Below, one piece after another: positions 8,712 to 17,314 of a stretch of DNA of 64,000 nucleotides. Each line of letters starts with the position of its first letter. The stretch's first letter is position 1. The position numbers and the translations under genes are program-made. The notes under the pieces were generated by a model. It worked only from the letters and a program-made list of their open reading frames with translations. It did not search any database and had not been told where the DNA came from. The DNA comes from Arthrobacter sp. NicSoilB8 (GTDB taxonomy: Bacteria > Actinomycetota > Actinomycetes > Actinomycetales > Micrococcaceae), in the NCBI RefSeq assembly GCF_019977355.1, contig NZ_AP024656.1:1-64000 (forward strand). The letters run 5' to 3'.

Positions 8712-9575
8712 CTAGGCGGCTTTGAGGCCGCTATTGATTGTCTCAAACTCGACCGGTGTTAGCCGTCCGAGGCGCCGCTGGCGGCGTTTCCGGTGGTACG
8801 TTTTCTCGATCCACGTCACGATGGCCAGGCGCAGGTCCGCCCTTGTGGACCATCGCTGGCTGTCCAGCACGTTCTTCTGCAGGAGCGAGAAGAAGGATTC
8901 CATGGCGGCGTTATCGGCGCACGCGCCGACCCGTCCCATCGATCCTGTGAGCCGGTTGCCCTTCAACGTCCGCACGAAGGCGTTTGAGCGGAATTGGGAG
9001 CCGCGGTCACTATGGATCACGGTTCCCTCCGGCTCCCGGAGCGCTATTGCGTTGTGCAGGGCCGAGACTGCCAGGGACGCCTTCATCCGGGAATCGATGG
9101 AGTAACCCACGATCCGGTTGGAGTAGACGTCTTTGATGGCGCACAGGTAGAGCTTGCCCTCGTCGGTCCGGTGCTCGGTGATGTCCGTGAGCCACAGCCG
9201 ATCCGGTGCCGTTGCTGTGAAGTCCCGCCGGACGTGGTCATCGTGCACGGGCGGGCCGGCCTTGCGGGTCAGGCCGCGCTTCTTGGCGAAGACAGACCAG
9301 ATCCGCTGGCTGCTGCACAGCCGTGCGACCCGGTTCTCTCCGGCGCTGAAACCCTGGTCTTCGAGCTCGTCGGCGATAAACCGGTACCCGAACCCCGGAT
9401 CGTCCCGGTGGACGTCCACCGCCGCGTTGATCAGGTGGGCATCTGACCAGTCGCGCTCGGAGACGGGACTTCTCTTCCATTCGTAGAAGGCCTGTTTGGA
9501 GAAACCCAGCACCCGGCAGGCCACCGCGACGGGAATTCCGTCCGCGGCAAGGTCAAGGACCAGCGGAAACTTCAT
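8712..9575 (-). CDS. IS3-family transposase OrfB (DDE integrase core)
   Basis: 287 residues. Residues 1-100 hold the HTH_21-like region; the rve catalytic core follows with D131 (LWLTDITEH), D190 (VIHSDRGSQF) and E226 (ADNAAMESFF), which gives the D-(58)-D-(35)-E spacing of IS3 enzymes. The last residues (RLGRLTPVEFETI) are the usual OrfB end. Its ATG overlaps the OrfA stop (ATGA), and the overlap carries a C-run followed by AAAA, so a fused OrfAB made by -1 frameshifting is possible. It cuts and joins the element ends. Confidence 0.95.
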   Translation of the reverse strand: MKFPLVLDLAADGIPVAVACRVLGFSKQAFYEWKRSPVSERDWSDAHLINAAVDVHRDDPGFGYRFIADELEDQGFSAGENRVARLCSSQRIWSVFAKKRGLTRKAGPPVHDDHVRRDFTATAPDRLWLTDITEHRTDEGKLYLCAIKDVYSNRIVGYSIDSRMKASLAVSALHNAIALREPEGTVIHSDRGSQFRSNAFVRTLKGNRLTGSMGRVGACADNAAMESFFSLLQKNVLDSQRWSTRADLRLAIVTWIEKTYHRKRRQRRLGRLTPVEFETINSGLKAA

Positions 9576-9856
9576 TTTGGGGGCAGCTCCCGGGCGAAGA
9601 AGGCCGCTGCCCGGCGCAGAATCTCGTTCTCCTGCTCCAGCAGCCGGATCCGCTTCCTGGCATCCCTGAGTTCTGCCGCTTCCTTCTCCGTCACTCCGGG
9701 GCGGACGCCGTCCTCGACGTCGGCTTTCTTGAGCCAGTTGTGCAGGGTCGCTTCGGAAATCCCGAAGTCTTTAGCGATCTGTGAGATCGGGGCTTCGTGC
9801 TTGCGTGCCACGGCGACCACGTCACGGCGGAACTCAGCGGGGAAAGGCTTGGGCAT
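9572..9856 (-). CDS. IS3-family transposase OrfA (HTH)
   Basis: 94 residues. N-terminal HTH (FPAEFRRDVVAVARKHEAPI, then DFGISEATLHNWLKKAD) binds the element ends; residues 60-90 form a leucine-zipper coiled coil (KRIRLLEQENEILRRAAAF) for multimerisation. ATG at 9856. Overlaps OrfB by four bases. Confidence 0.95.
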   Translation of the reverse strand: MPKPFPAEFRRDVVAVARKHEAPISQIAKDFGISEATLHNWLKKADVEDGVRPGVTEKEAAELRDARKRIRLLEQENEILRRAAAFFARELPPK

Positions 9857-9923
9857 GTGAACATCCTTGCTGCAAGGACTGAATCCTCACAAGTCAGGAG
9901 TCAACAAAACCGGGGGCAGTCCC

Positions 9924-10518
9924 TTCCTGTCGAACGCGTCCGAATAAGGAACTTTTGTGGCCTTCCTCGAGCAGATGAAAATCCGTCTTTGAATCTGGGG
10001 CTGATTGGCTGGTTTATCCCTTTGTCTCCGAGCAGGTCTGGAAAAGTTTTGATGCTTTGAACAGCGAACTCTTCTTCGGTGCGGCACACTTCAGACAGTT
10101 GTATGAAGTGGTCTACTCAAACCTCATTTGGATTTTGCCGGACTGCGAAGTCGTTCCGGACAGGGAGAACATCGGCTGGCGCGGAGTCTGGACATGCGGT
10201 TGGCATGGCCAGCTCTGGGAGCGCGTCCCGTCGCCGGCCGCCGCGGTCGGAGAACTACGTATGCCTCGTAAGCGAGTGGCGGAGCCTTCGGGTCCATGGC
10301 AGGAGGAGCGGAATTCCTCGAAGCCCAGGCCCTCCAGCGTTTTGCGGTCCATATTTGATTTCATCGCCGCTCGGGGAATACCGATGGCAAGTACGTGCAG
10401 CAGGAGTGAGACAGCGATCCTCCTCGAAAACGAAGGCCCTACGGTTTGAGCATCGCCCCTTCCTCGACATGACCGCCGTCCATGTCATCGCCGGGTTGTC
10501 GAGACCGCTCGGTGTTGC
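9924..10518. other. Stretch between IS3 and recombinase, no gene supported
   Basis: Overlapping frames on both strands (for example 10057-10449 plus) lack ribosome sites and have Arg/Pro/Ser-rich shadow-like products. Probably decayed sequence. No repeat or RNA structure noted. Confidence 0.4.
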
Positions 10519-11064
10519 CTAAATAAGGTATCGGTAGACCGTGGCGCGGGAGACTCCGAGCATCTTGCCAATGTCGGAGGCACTGATTCCTTTTCCTTTG
10601 AGTTCTTTGGCCCTGGCAGCGGCAGCGTCGTCTATTTTGCGGGGCCTTCCCCCGTGGCGGTTGTTGGCTGCGGCCGCGGCGAGTCCCGCCCTGGTGCGTT
10701 CGATCATCGTGTCCCGCTCCAGCTGCGCGAAAGCGGCCATGATCGTCAGCATGGCCGTACCCATGGGCCCGGTGGTGTCCAGTCCTTCGGTCAGAGAGCG
10801 GAAGCCTGCTCCCTGTTCCCGGATGTTCTCGATGACGTCTAGGACGTGCCGGGTGTTGCGTCCCAAACGGTCGAGCTTCCACACGATGAGCACATCGCCG
10901 GCCTCCAGCCGATCCAGGGCTCTCGACAACTGTGGGCGTTCGACCGTGGATCCGCTGACTCCATCGTCGGCAAATATCCGGACTGCACCGGCGGCCTTGA
11001 GTGCTGTGAGCTGCAGATCAAGGCTTTGTTCTGCGGTGGAAACCCTCGCGTACCCGATCAAGGC
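10519..11064 (-). CDS. Serine recombinase / resolvase-invertase
   Basis: 181 residues from the ATG at 11064 (MALIGYARVSTAEQ); an upstream ATG at 11100 adds 12 unlikely residues. Catalytic Ser10 lies in YARVSTAEQ; the conserved VWKLDRLGRN and the long helix region with TMIERTRAGLAAA follow. The C-terminal 45 residues are a Hin-type HTH (GISASDIGKMLGVSRATVYRYL) that binds the recombination site. Length fits small Tn3 resolvases/invertases. It could resolve plasmid multimers or belong to a lost transposon; no transposase partner remains beside it. Confidence 0.93.
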   Translation of the reverse strand, partial: ALIGYARVSTAEQSLDLQLTALKAAGAVRIFADDGVSGSTVERPQLSRALDRLEAGDVLIVWKLDRLGRNTRHVLDVIENIREQGAGFRSLTEGLDTTGPMGTAMLTIMAAFAQLERDTMIERTRAGLAAAAANNRHGGRPRKIDDAAAARAKELKGKGISASDIGKMLGVSRATVYRYLI

Positions 11065-11189
11065 CATCGCCGACCCCAATATTCTCTTAATCCTGAACAC
11101 TTGGCCGTTATGAGACTACCTGTTCTTGGACGGCATTTCGAGACGACCAGGTGTCCGTATCGCGGGGGCTTTCGAAGCCCATGGCTGAA

Positions 11190-12027
11190 CGACCAGGCTG
11201 TCTCAGCAATTGATCGTTGTCGAGACGAACGGAAACCGCGTTGGGCCCATCATGCGATGCTTCACTACCCGCGCCCTGGAGATCCAGACCACCAACGGCG
11301 CCATCGCCCAGCGGGACTGGAGTACTGAGGAGTAGACCAAGCAGGGGGCCATGCACTCCTGCTCCCAGGCCGCTGTCCGCTTCGCCGAAGGACTCTCGGC
11401 CGGGGTGCCCCTCATCCCCGAGGGTGACATCGATTACCACAGTGAGCGTTTCACCCGTCTTCTGGTCGGAGGCGAAACGAACGTCAACACGATCATCGGC
11501 GAGACCTTCGGCGAGGGTCCTGGTGAGCCCGGCACAGGACCGCGTCAACGGCCGCCGACCCGAAGGCGTTCGCCTGCCCGAGCATTCGGACGCTGTGGTG
11601 GCCCTCTCCCCCGCCGCCCAGCGGATGAGGTCAAATCCCTGCGCCCGCAACCAGCAGTTGACCCGGGAGCGGCAGGGGGAAGTCCTTGACGCGCAGCGGG
11701 ACGAACTCCCTTCAGAGATCCGCCACGCCGCCACGGCATCGGCTGCCATCCAGATGCTCAATGTGCCTCCCCAGGCAGCCACCCTCAGCGAACGCAGAGA
11801 CGGTGCCGAGGTCACCTTCTTCGAGGCCGTAGACGCAGACGGTAACACCATCGTCAGCTAAAAAAAGACCTCGGCGACTGGGACAACCCCTGTAAAAGGA
11901 CCGATCTTTCCGGGCCGCGACCCGACGCTCCGAGGAACGCCTCCGGGCCTCCGAGTTGCCACTGGAGAGCTGGGTCGTCATCGGCATCAACGACGCCATC
12001 AGGAAGGCGGCCGCACGCCTGGGTTAA
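11190..12027 (+). pseudogene. Decayed gene of unknown family, at least three frames
   Basis: Protein-like pieces follow one another in different frames: one ending in an in-frame TAG at 11332 (QTTNGAIAQRDWSTEE), one at about 11351-11520 (IPEGDIDYHSERFTRLL), one at about 11520-11860 (RDGAEVTFFEAVDADGNTIVS) and a last one ending at 12027 (LESWVVIGINDAIRKAAARLG). Their order and composition suggest a single gene broken by frameshifts. I cannot name the family. Confidence 0.5.
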
Positions 12028-12572
12028 TTAGAAACGCTCCCCTGACGCGGCGCCGCTTCGCCGATAGCATGGAGCGTGTCCACTGGCACGCCGGCGGGCG
12101 AGAACCCCTGTGTGCGCTATGGCTTGGACACCTGCGATTCGATCAATGGAACTTCATGCCATAAGCCATGCCATAAGTCACGTAGGGCGATTCACCGTAC
12201 GTCGGGTAGACCGTCAGGCACTGAGGCCAATGGCTCGTGCTGCCGTATCTCTCACATCACGCCTAATGATGAATAACGCATTAAATGTCATTGACCGGAC
12301 AGCTTGATAGAACGCACGTCGTCCTATATGACAACTCGTGGAAAATCCGGTGAGGGCATAAACATGAGTTCCCACGTGACCACATGCGGCACCTAACGCA
12401 TGGCGTCAAGCACCGCGTCCAACGGTCTGTACGACGTGCCGTCCAGTTACCCACCCGACAGGACGCATTGTGAGGCCACTTATGCGTGTCACTGCCATCA
12501 ATCACGCGGTAGTGCACATAGCGTTAAAGGCAGGAGCACCCGCCACCCACCATGTAGGAGAGTCACCGGCCG
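12028..12572. other. Upstream region of parA, candidate centromere/origin
   Basis: This gene-free region is clearly more AT-rich than its flanks. It carries the direct pair of CATGCCATAAG at 12155-12177 and several looser ATAACGCATTA- and ACGCATGG-like words between 12270 and 12500. It probably holds the parA promoter and a partition or replication site. Confidence 0.5.
12155..12177 (+). repeat. Iteron pair, two copies of CATGCCATAAG
   Basis: Identical 11-mers at 12155-12165 and 12167-12177, 12 bases apart. The same 11-mer occurs twice in inverted orientation at 14274-14296, so the pairs bracket the partition cassette. Confidence 0.8.
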
Positions 12573-13514
12573 ATGGCACGATCACTGCAAGCCCCAGTAC
12601 CCCCGAAAACCCACGAAACACGGGCAATTGACCGGGTCGTTTCCCTGGCGAACGGCAAAGGGGGAGTGGGGAAGACCACGACTGCAGCCAACGTCGGCGG
12701 GTACGCGGCGCTGGCTGGCTCCCGCGTCCTGATGGTGGATCTGGACCCGCAGGGTGACCTGGCTCGTGACCTCGGCTATGAACGTCAGAGCGGCCGGGAA
12801 CTGTTCCAGGCACTCATCGCCGGGACCGCGCCGATGATCCTCCGGAACGTCCGGGAGAACCTTGATGTCATCCCCGGCGGGCAGGACCTCGAGGACATCC
12901 AGGGCATCATGCTTTCCCGCTCCAGCCGTTCCGATGCCGGTGACTTCGGCGACATGCTTTACGCCGTCCTGGCGCCGCTGGCGGACGACTACGACCTGAT
13001 CCTGATCGACACCCCGCCGGGGGAACGGATCCTCGTGGAGGGTGCCTTCGCCATCTCAAGTGCGGTCGTCATACCCACCCGCTCCGACGACGCAAGTATC
13101 GACGGTGTAGAGCGCATCGCACGCCGCTTCATGGCCGTCCGGGACCGGAACCCGAACCTGCAGCTGGCCGGCATCGTCCTCTTCGGTGTCGGACCGCGTT
13201 CGCTTCGCCTGGAACGAAGCGTCCGCGACACCCTGGAGGAGATGCTGGGTACCGTCGCACCGGTCTTCGAGACCCGGATCCGGAACCTGGAAAGCGCCAG
13301 CGCCGATGCTCGCCGCAAGGGCCTGCTGTTCCACGAGCTGGAGGGCGCAGTCACTGACGCCCAGAAGAAGCGCCTCAAGGCACTGCGGGCGGGGGAGAAG
13401 CCGGCTGACGGGTTCTTCTCGCGCAACGCCGGGGGACTGGCTGAAGAATACGAGCAGCTGACCGGGGAGATCCTGGCCCGATTGAACGAGATCGAGAGCG
13501 GGAACCAGGCATGA
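12573..13514 (+). CDS. parA: ParA-family partition ATPase
   Basis: 313 residues. The deviant Walker A motif KGGVGKTT is at residues 29-36, followed by the VLMVDLDPQG switch strand (53-61) and the DLILIDTPPG Walker B near residue 145. No long N-terminal DNA-binding domain is present, as in type Ib ParA proteins, which rely on a small centromere-binding partner. That partner gene follows with an ATGA overlap. ParA polymerises or forms a gradient on the nucleoid to segregate plasmid copies. Sequence motifs make the family certain; replicon type is inferred. Confidence 0.95.
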   Translation: MARSLQAPVPPKTHETRAIDRVVSLANGKGGVGKTTTAANVGGYAALAGSRVLMVDLDPQGDLARDLGYERQSGRELFQALIAGTAPMILRNVRENLDVIPGGQDLEDIQGIMLSRSSRSDAGDFGDMLYAVLAPLADDYDLILIDTPPGERILVEGAFAISSAVVIPTRSDDASIDGVERIARRFMAVRDRNPNLQLAGIVLFGVGPRSLRLERSVRDTLEEMLGTVAPVFETRIRNLESASADARRKGLLFHELEGAVTDAQKKRLKALRAGEKPADGFFSRNAGGLAEEYEQLTGEILARLNEIESGNQA

Positions 13515-14242
13515 GCGGCCGCCAGAGCCTTGCCGGGGCGTTCGCGCCCGTCGCACCCGCCCGCGGGGTTGGACTGCAGGGGCTGCTGCCTCCGAAGCGG
13601 AGGAGAGGCACCCAAGCGCCGGAAGCAACAACCCACGACGAGTCCGTCGAAAGCCCCGTCCCGGAGCCCATTCAGGCACCGCCCGCCGCCGCACCCAAGC
13701 CCGAGGGGGAGCAAGCGCCTACAGTCGAGCTGGCTCCCCCTGAATTGGGGGAGCGGGACGAGCCGGAGCCGGCGTCAAAGCCAGCCGCCGCCCCGAAGGC
13801 CGCACCGCGGCAGCTGGCAGCCAAGAAGGCCGCTGCAGTACAGAAACCAGCACCAATGCATAAGGCATCCGAGACGGTGCCAGGGGCGCTGCGCAACGTC
13901 GGCGTATACCTGCCGCCGCAGCTGCTGGCCGAGGTCAAGGATGCGGTCTACCAGGGCCGAACCACATATGCCGACCTCCTCATTGATGCCTTTGACACTC
14001 TGACCGACGAGCAGATCGCGGCGGAATTCACTGCAGACACGGAGCTGACCAGCTCGGGCATGCCTCGGCGCGCACCCCGAAAGAGGGGAGAGGCCGGCAT
14101 TCAGATCCAGTTGCGCCTCGACGGGCTGCAGGTTGCCTGGCTGGATGGGAAGGTCACCGAGTTCGACGCCCCGTCACGGAGCGCGCTCGTCTCGGCCGTC
14201 TTCAAACTCCACACCCAAGCGGGTCCAGCAGCGGGGGAGTGA
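13511..14242 (+). CDS. Centromere-binding partner of ParA (small ParB-like)
   Basis: 243 residues, start overlapping the parA stop by four bases. Residues 1-120 are low-complexity, Pro/Ala/Lys-rich and probably disordered, the usual site for stimulating ParA. Residues about 125-180 (LRNVGVYLPPQLLAEVKDAVYQG, then TYADLLIDAFDTL) look like a ribbon-helix-helix or similar small DNA-binding fold. A canonical ParB box is not seen. With the iteron pairs on either side, this is probably a type Ib-style ParB that binds those repeats. Confidence 0.78.
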   Translation: MSGRQSLAGAFAPVAPARGVGLQGLLPPKRRRGTQAPEATTHDESVESPVPEPIQAPPAAAPKPEGEQAPTVELAPPELGERDEPEPASKPAAAPKAAPRQLAAKKAAAVQKPAPMHKASETVPGALRNVGVYLPPQLLAEVKDAVYQGRTTYADLLIDAFDTLTDEQIAAEFTADTELTSSGMPRRAPRKRGEAGIQIQLRLDGLQVAWLDGKVTEFDAPSRSALVSAVFKLHTQAGPAAGE

Positions 14243-14273
14243 GGATACACGTCAAGCAGGACTTCCGCCCTCA

Positions 14274-14296
14274 CTTATGGCATGACTTATGGCATG
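14274..14296 (-). repeat. Inverted iteron pair, CTTATGGCATG twice
   Basis: Copies at 14274-14284 and 14286-14296, again 12 bases apart. They are the reverse complement of the pair at 12155-12177, lying 32 bases beyond the end of the ParB-like gene. Confidence 0.8.
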
Positions 14297-14368
14297 AAAA
14301 TGTGAGCTGCAGGAAGTCGGTCCTGCGGTGGGGAGTAGCTGCCCAAGGGCAGACCTTCGGCGTTGGAC

Positions 14369-16192
14369 CTACCCGGCTCTGCTGAACGCGATGTCCGCCA
14401 GAGCCCAGTCATCCGGCGGACCCTCGAAGGCCTCCCATGGGTAGTCCTCCCCGGGCGAGAGGAGCTCGGCGACGGTGTTGACGTTGTGGGCAAGCCATTC
14501 GCGCCAGATGATCCGCTCGATCCGGTGCCGCTGCACCTGCGCGGCGACGGCTTCGAGAACACCGAGGTGTTCGGCGAGCTGCCTCAGCGACGTCGTTGCC
14601 ACCACCGACCAGGACTTGCCGGCGTTCCGTGCCACCAGGTTCCAAGCGGCGAGTATTTCCAAGGCTTCGTTGACCGCTGAGCGGGAGAGCCGGGTGACCC
14701 GGACGAGTTCGGTGATCGGCAGTGCGGGGGAGTGCTCCAGGGCTTCGTAGACGAACGCGGCCGGCAGACCCAATTCCCTGAATGCCGGGCGGAGGGCGTG
14801 GATTTTCCCTTTCCGCCAGGACCCGTCCTCGGCCGCGGTCTTGAGCGCTTCGGGGACGCTGAGCATGTACAGATCGCCCTTTGTCCCGCGGGCTTCCTCA
14901 ACCAGGGTGATGAGGGGATCCTTCTCCGCCCGGAGGGCCTTCAAATGCAGGGCCACCGTGGTGTGATCGAGACCTGTGGCCACGGCAATGGACCGGACCC
15001 CGAATTCGATGAACCGGGATGCCGTCATGTGGGCCGCCTCCCCCAGTGACCTCAGCACCATTCTTCGTGCCATCCCTATCCGGGATTCCGTGTAGTTCAC
15101 CTCCCTGATTCGTAGCGCATTCCGCCAGGTCCGAATGAACCGATGCTCTGCATCGGGATTCGAGTTTTGGTTCAAGCCCTTCAGTGCCGGGGGCTGTGTA
15201 TTTGGCTGGCTTGTGGGGGATCTACGGACATTGTTATTCCCGTCCCCGTTTGAGGGGTTTTTGCTCAGGTAGGCCACCGCATTGATCCAGTCACGACGCA
15301 GGGCCGGGACACGGTGACGGGAGGCATACCGGGCATAGAAGGAGGCGAGCCCTGGCCAGGTCCCCTGCATCATCCGGCGTTCGACGTCCACGAGCTGGAG
15401 GCCGGCTGCCGCGGCCCCGGTGACAATCGCCTGGCGGGCATCCGAATCGGAGGCGTACCGGTTCGAGTCGTAGAGCCCGGTCTGCGCCATCAACTGAATG
15501 ACCCTAGATATCCGCCCCGCCGGAGGCGTGATCGCCGGCGCATCCTCGGCCACAGGAGTGAAGGTCGTCTCGAGCCGCAGCGCCCGGACCGCGTTGATCT
15601 CCCCCGCCAGGTCAGCGTTCATGGCCGCCCAGATGCCAGCGGAGTTGGGCCGCCGGGCGACGTCGTAGGCCATGGACAAGCTCATCGCGAGTTCCTGGTG
15701 GCCGCCGCGCTTGTGCGGGGACCCGGGTGTGCGCATGCAGCCATGGAGAAGGTTTTGGTGCGGGGTCTTGTCCAGGGTCCGGTACCGGGTGCCCAGCGCC
15801 TCGACAAGATCACGCGCTTCAGAAAAGGTGACCCGCTGCGCCAGCGGGATGTAAACGTGGCGGCCCCCGTTAGGTGAGTAGTCCTCAATCCAGCGGGCAC
15901 CGACCGAGTGCAGCCAGGTCTGAACGGCCCGGACATCAGCCAGCACCCAGTCGACGCCGGCTACCGAGGAGTCGAAGTCAAGGAATATCGCGGCGCACGT
16001 TCCGTCTTTTCCGAAGATCCGGACGGCAGCAGGGAATGTGGGCAGCGCCTCAGTGAGAGCCCGCTCGTGCTTCTGCGGGTAGGTCTTTCCGGCGTCCCTG
16101 GAGAGCCGAACACGCGGCTGACCTGCGAGGATAGGCGCCAAAGCAGCCCACGCGTCAGCGGGCGAGTATGCCGAGTAAGAGTTGCGCGACAC
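14369..16192 (-). CDS. Plasmid replication protein, primase-polymerase plus winged helix
   Basis: 607 residues. The N-terminal 300 residues resemble an archaeo-eukaryotic-type primase: metal ligands D72 and D74 in AIFLDFDS, the PNGGRHVYIPL motif at 107-117, and MRTPGSPHKRGG near 163 with basic and His residues for nucleotide binding. Residues about 270-310 look like a PriCT-type helix bundle. The C-terminal half contains two helix-turn-helix units (SIAVATGLDHTTVALHLKAL and ELVRVTRLSRSAVNEALEIL) suited to origin binding. Combined primase and HTH domains are typical of replication initiators of actinobacterial plasmids. It runs opposite to parA and ends close to the inverted iterons. Expression may be set by the structured leader region upstream. 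Confidence 0.85.
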   Translation of the reverse strand: MSRNSYSAYSPADAWAALAPILAGQPRVRLSRDAGKTYPQKHERALTEALPTFPAAVRIFGKDGTCAAIFLDFDSSVAGVDWVLADVRAVQTWLHSVGARWIEDYSPNGGRHVYIPLAQRVTFSEARDLVEALGTRYRTLDKTPHQNLLHGCMRTPGSPHKRGGHQELAMSLSMAYDVARRPNSAGIWAAMNADLAGEINAVRALRLETTFTPVAEDAPAITPPAGRISRVIQLMAQTGLYDSNRYASDSDARQAIVTGAAAAGLQLVDVERRMMQGTWPGLASFYARYASRHRVPALRRDWINAVAYLSKNPSNGDGNNNVRRSPTSQPNTQPPALKGLNQNSNPDAEHRFIRTWRNALRIREVNYTESRIGMARRMVLRSLGEAAHMTASRFIEFGVRSIAVATGLDHTTVALHLKALRAEKDPLITLVEEARGTKGDLYMLSVPEALKTAAEDGSWRKGKIHALRPAFRELGLPAAFVYEALEHSPALPITELVRVTRLSRSAVNEALEILAAWNLVARNAGKSWSVVATTSLRQLAEHLGVLEAVAAQVQRHRIERIIWREWLAHNVNTVAELLSPGEDYPWEAFEGPPDDWALADIAFSRAG

Positions 16193-16239
16193 GCCAACGG
16201 TAGGTATAGCTGGCGGCGCACATGATTGTCCATGTACGA

Positions 16240-16417
16240 TGAGTTTGTTCCTGTTCAGGGAATAGCAAAGGGCCGATCCTGCCAGATCGGTTTCATAGCA
16301 AAACTGAAGGACCTGAGAAGGTCCATCTACGATTTACGAACTGTCTCGCCGGCAAGCAAATCCAGTTCGTGAATCAGAAGCTTCGAAGGCCCGCCTAGTG
16401 CGGGCCTTCAACTTTTT
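16240..16417 (+). ncRNA. Candidate structured or antisense RNA upstream of rep
   Basis: Gene-free 220-base region with successive hairpins: CCGATC/GATCGG (16273-16290), GGACC/GGTCC (16309-16324), an 8-bp stem ACGAACTG/CAGTTCGT (16336-16370), then an intrinsic terminator with T-run oriented to the plus strand. A plus-strand transcript would be antisense to the rep leader, a common copy-number control. Promoter not proven. Confidence 0.45.
16385..16417 (+). terminator. Intrinsic terminator
   Basis: 10-bp perfect stem GAAGGCCCGC / GCGGGCCTTC with a 5-base loop (16395-16399), followed by AACTTTTT. It is oriented for plus-strand transcripts; on the minus strand it also directly follows the stop of the 78-aa gene. 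Confidence 0.85.
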
Positions 16418-16652
16418 AAGAGGCTAATGCGATGGGGAGCTCCTGCTGGTACTCGTGCTGATCAAGTGCCGCCAGGTCAGACTGCAGCTGTGGTTCCACT
16501 GCCGACAGGACGTACTCAGATACGGTTAGGCCTTTGGCTGCTGCGACCTTAGCAATGCCGTCAGCGGTGCATTCCGGGCTTCGGAAGCCAATAAATTTGC
16601 GCAGGCCCTTGCTGGGACGCCCGCCGCCTCGATTAACTGCTACTGCCGTCAT
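16416..16652 (-). CDS. Small putative ribbon-helix-helix protein (78 aa)
   Basis: ATG at 16652. Residues 1-20 are basic (NRGGGRPSKGLRKFIGF); residues 25-60 (TADGIAKVAAAKGLTVSEYVLSAVEP) have the strand-helix-helix look of RHH or MobC-like regulators with a loop that fits GxTxSEYV. The tail is acidic. Likely a DNA-binding regulator of replication or mobilisation. It lies upstream of rep in the same orientation. Confidence 0.7.
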   Translation of the reverse strand: MTAVAVNRGGGRPSKGLRKFIGFRSPECTADGIAKVAAAKGLTVSEYVLSAVEPQLQSDLAALDQHEYQQELPIALAS

Positions 16653-16799
16653 GTGCTTAGTCCTTTGAATCTCGTACCGGAGCCGTAGAGCCGGTAGTGC
16701 TTCATCGTTCGTTGGTGCTGCAGCTGCTTCCGGATAGAAACGAATCCTTCATGCGGCTGTCTTGAAGCTACCACCACGGAATTACAAGTTCGGGTATTT

Positions 16800-16838
16800 G
16801 TTTTCTGAAAACGGGCGCGTGTCGCGTTTTCTGAAAAC
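16800..16838. promoter_or_regulatory. Tandem palindromic operators GTTTTCTGAAAAC
   Basis: Two identical 13-bp perfect palindromes at 16800-16812 and 16826-16838, 26 bases apart centre to centre, which puts both on nearly the same helix face. They lie between the divergent 78-aa gene and the 130-aa gene. Probably bound by a dimeric regulator. Confidence 0.7.
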
Positions 16839-16893
16839 GATTGACTTCGGTGCCGGGCCGCCGACGATGGAGCTGCGCCGCACACAAACGGGC

Positions 16894-17286
16894 ATGAATG
16901 CATCAACCCGACCCTGCGTCGACAGACGCCCCGACCACGAACAACGACTTCGTGCCCACCGTCTCGGTGAGTTCGGCTTCGCCGGCCACATGTCCGCCGA
17001 AGAGATCCCCCAGGTCACCGCCGAGCTGAACGCTTCGCCAGCCTTCCGGGATGAAAACATTACCGCCGTTGCCGACAGTGTCCATTACGACACGGCCGGA
17101 CGCCTCATCAGCGACGCCCTGGCGGTAGACGAAAGCATCGTCCACCTGACCCGGCTCGGGCACGAGGACCAAGCCGCCGCCCTCCGCCGCGTGCTGGCCA
17201 AGGACAGCCAGCCGGCCCAGGCGACTTGGGCCCGTTCTCTGCTGGCCGGCCATTGCTCCAATATCTCACAAAATGAGAAAAATTGA
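16894..17286 (+). CDS. Hypothetical protein (130 aa)
   Basis: The frame is open from 16762, but the first part would run through the tandem palindromes, so the ATG at 16894 (MNASTRPCVDRRPD) or the one at 16867 is more likely. No good ribosome site precedes either. The region AEEIPQVTAELNASPAF to HLTRLGHEDQAAALRRVL is soluble and helical with ordinary composition. No family recognised. It ends in an AT-rich stretch. Confidence 0.5.
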   Translation: MNASTRPCVDRRPDHEQRLRAHRLGEFGFAGHMSAEEIPQVTAELNASPAFRDENITAVADSVHYDTAGRLISDALAVDESIVHLTRLGHEDQAAALRRVLAKDSQPAQATWARSLLAGHCSNISQNEKN

Positions 17287-17314
17287 AATTTGGCACTAAT
17301 CGAGTAAATCTAGC

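Larger units (their letters stand above)
8670..9923 (-). mobile_element. Complete IS3-family insertion sequence
   Basis: 1254 bp. Terminal inverted repeats of 26 bp match at 21 positions: left GGGACTGCCCCGG..GTTGACTC at 8670-8695, right the complement at 9898-9923. Both ends are flanked by TTC (8667-8669 and 9924-9926), a 3-bp target duplication as expected for IS3. It carries intact OrfA and OrfB, so it may be active. Confidence 0.92.

Noticed and set aside
10057..10449. 130-codon plus frame after the IS3 element
   Set aside because: No ribosome site and a competing open frame on each strand; product not protein-like in its second half.
16799..16838. Palindromes read as a Xer/dif recombination site
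   Set aside because: dif-like sites are single 28-bp sites with two different arms; here are two identical 13-bp palindromes, better explained as operators.
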